From a virus, in IMG/VR virus record IMGVR_UViG_3300044630_003729, positions 1-28,039 of that record: DNA of 28,039 nt; one strand, written 5' to 3'. The position numbers and the translations under genes were made by a program. Below the pieces are notes generated by a model, which did not search any database, had not been told where the DNA came from, and saw only the letters and a program-made list of their open reading frames with translations. Shown here piece by piece: positions 27,584-28,039 of this stretch. Positions within the stretch are counted from its first letter, which is position 1. Every line of letters starts with the position of its first letter.

Positions 27584-28039
27584 ATGTCACAACAAATAAT
27601 TGATATTGGCGCTGAAGCCAATGATGGAACTGGCGAACCGTTACGCAGTGCGTTTAATGCGGTAAATCAAAACTTCTCAGAAGTTTATGCTGCTGGCCCT
27701 GTTGGTTCCAATGTAAAAATCACCGGCAATACCATCACCGTTACTGGTATCAACAACAACTTGGTACTGGCAGCCAATGGAATTGGTAATATTCAAGCCA
27801 ACAGCAGTTTCATACCCAGTGTCAGTGGCGTGTACAGCTTGGGGGCAAATGGTGCTCAATTTGATTCAGTTTACTCTGTTGCATTTTACGGAAACGGTGC
27901 TGGACTTACAGGGGTATCAGTTGATGCAGGCAATGTTATTCTCAACGGAAATTCCAACGTCAGAATTGGCGGAGAAAACGCCAACGTCACAGTCAGTGTC
28001 AATGCAGTGTCTAATATTGCTGTGTTCTCCACTTCAGGT
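27584..28039 (+). CDS. Fibre-like virion protein, N-terminal part (cut by window edge)
   Basis: The frame is open from ATG 27584 to the window end (152 codons, no stop). The N terminus MSQQIIDIGAEANDGTGEPL then RSAFNAVNQNFSEVY is the common phage-tail-fibre attachment module (IGxxxNDGTGxPLRxAFxxxNxNFxELY). It is followed by the Gly-Asn style repeats and FYGNGAGLTGVS, which matches FIGNGSQLTGIS in the gene at 21371. So this is a third member of the local fibre-like family. It probably continues for several hundred residues beyond the window. Confidence 0.75.
   Translation, partial: MSQQIIDIGAEANDGTGEPLRSAFNAVNQNFSEVYAAGPVGSNVKITGNTITVTGINNNLVLAANGIGNIQANSSFIPSVSGVYSLGANGAQFDSVYSVAFYGNGAGLTGVSVDAGNVILNGNSNVRIGGENANVTVSVNAVSNIAVFSTSG

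Overview
This window is a piece of the core genome of a T4-like tailed phage (myovirus), probably a virus of an aquatic bacterium. That host guess rests only on the overall resemblance of the proteins to marine T4-like phages. The markers are the end of the late sigma factor gp55, the recombination nuclease pair gp47/gp46, gp26, and the head cluster gp20 - gp68-like - gp21 - gp22 - gp23 in the usual order. Motifs of the T4 late-promoter type ((T/C/G)NTAAATA) stand before most structural genes. Base composition is moderately AT-rich and no tRNA gene was seen.

Region 1 (1-9309, + strand) is replication/recombination plus an accessory cassette. The gp55 tail, gp47 and gp46 are split by four overlapping, AT-richer genes: a guanidino-modifying (amidinotransferase/deiminase-fold) enzyme, an unknown 280-residue protein, a radical SAM enzyme and an SGNH-like protein. 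gp46 has its own sigma70-like promoter and a TTG start, and is followed by two overlapping paralogous radical SAM/SPASM-like enzymes. A small GIY-YIG-like nuclease gene closes the region. Three radical SAM enzymes and one guanidino-group enzyme packed around gp46/gp47 look like an undescribed small-molecule or peptide modification module.

Region 2 (9310-9781) is about 470 bases without a gene. It is rich in short perfect stems and has a layout and short motifs reminiscent of group II intron RNA, but no intron-encoded protein and no domain V that I can find. It ends in strong hairpins where the two convergent transcription units meet.

Region 3 (9782-12130, - strand) holds gp26 and four small downstream frames, mostly overlapping. 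The gp26 reading frame contains a textbook -1 slippery heptamer (T TTT TTC) four codons before its stop. The -1 frame then runs into a conserved-looking 76-residue tail, so gp26 and the next frame probably form a gpG/gpGT-like tail-assembly chaperone pair beside the tape measure gene.

Region 4 (12131-23269, + strand) is the virion region. A nearly symmetrical divergent late promoter leads to a tape-measure-like protein with an M15 peptidase domain, then the portal, a small head-region protein, the core/scaffold proteins, the protease, a short major capsid protein, two GCAA-loop terminators flanking a 75-residue protein, and a long Gly-Asn repeat fibre-like protein.

Region 5 (23270-28039) holds a TPR-glycosyltransferase on the - strand, then a structural protein, a sialyltransferase/DUF115-like protein, a second Gly-Asn repeat protein, and the start of a fibre protein cut by the window edge. 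Several late genes have the TAAATA box only 4-7 bases before the ATG and no Shine-Dalgarno sequence, which suggests leaderless late mRNAs.
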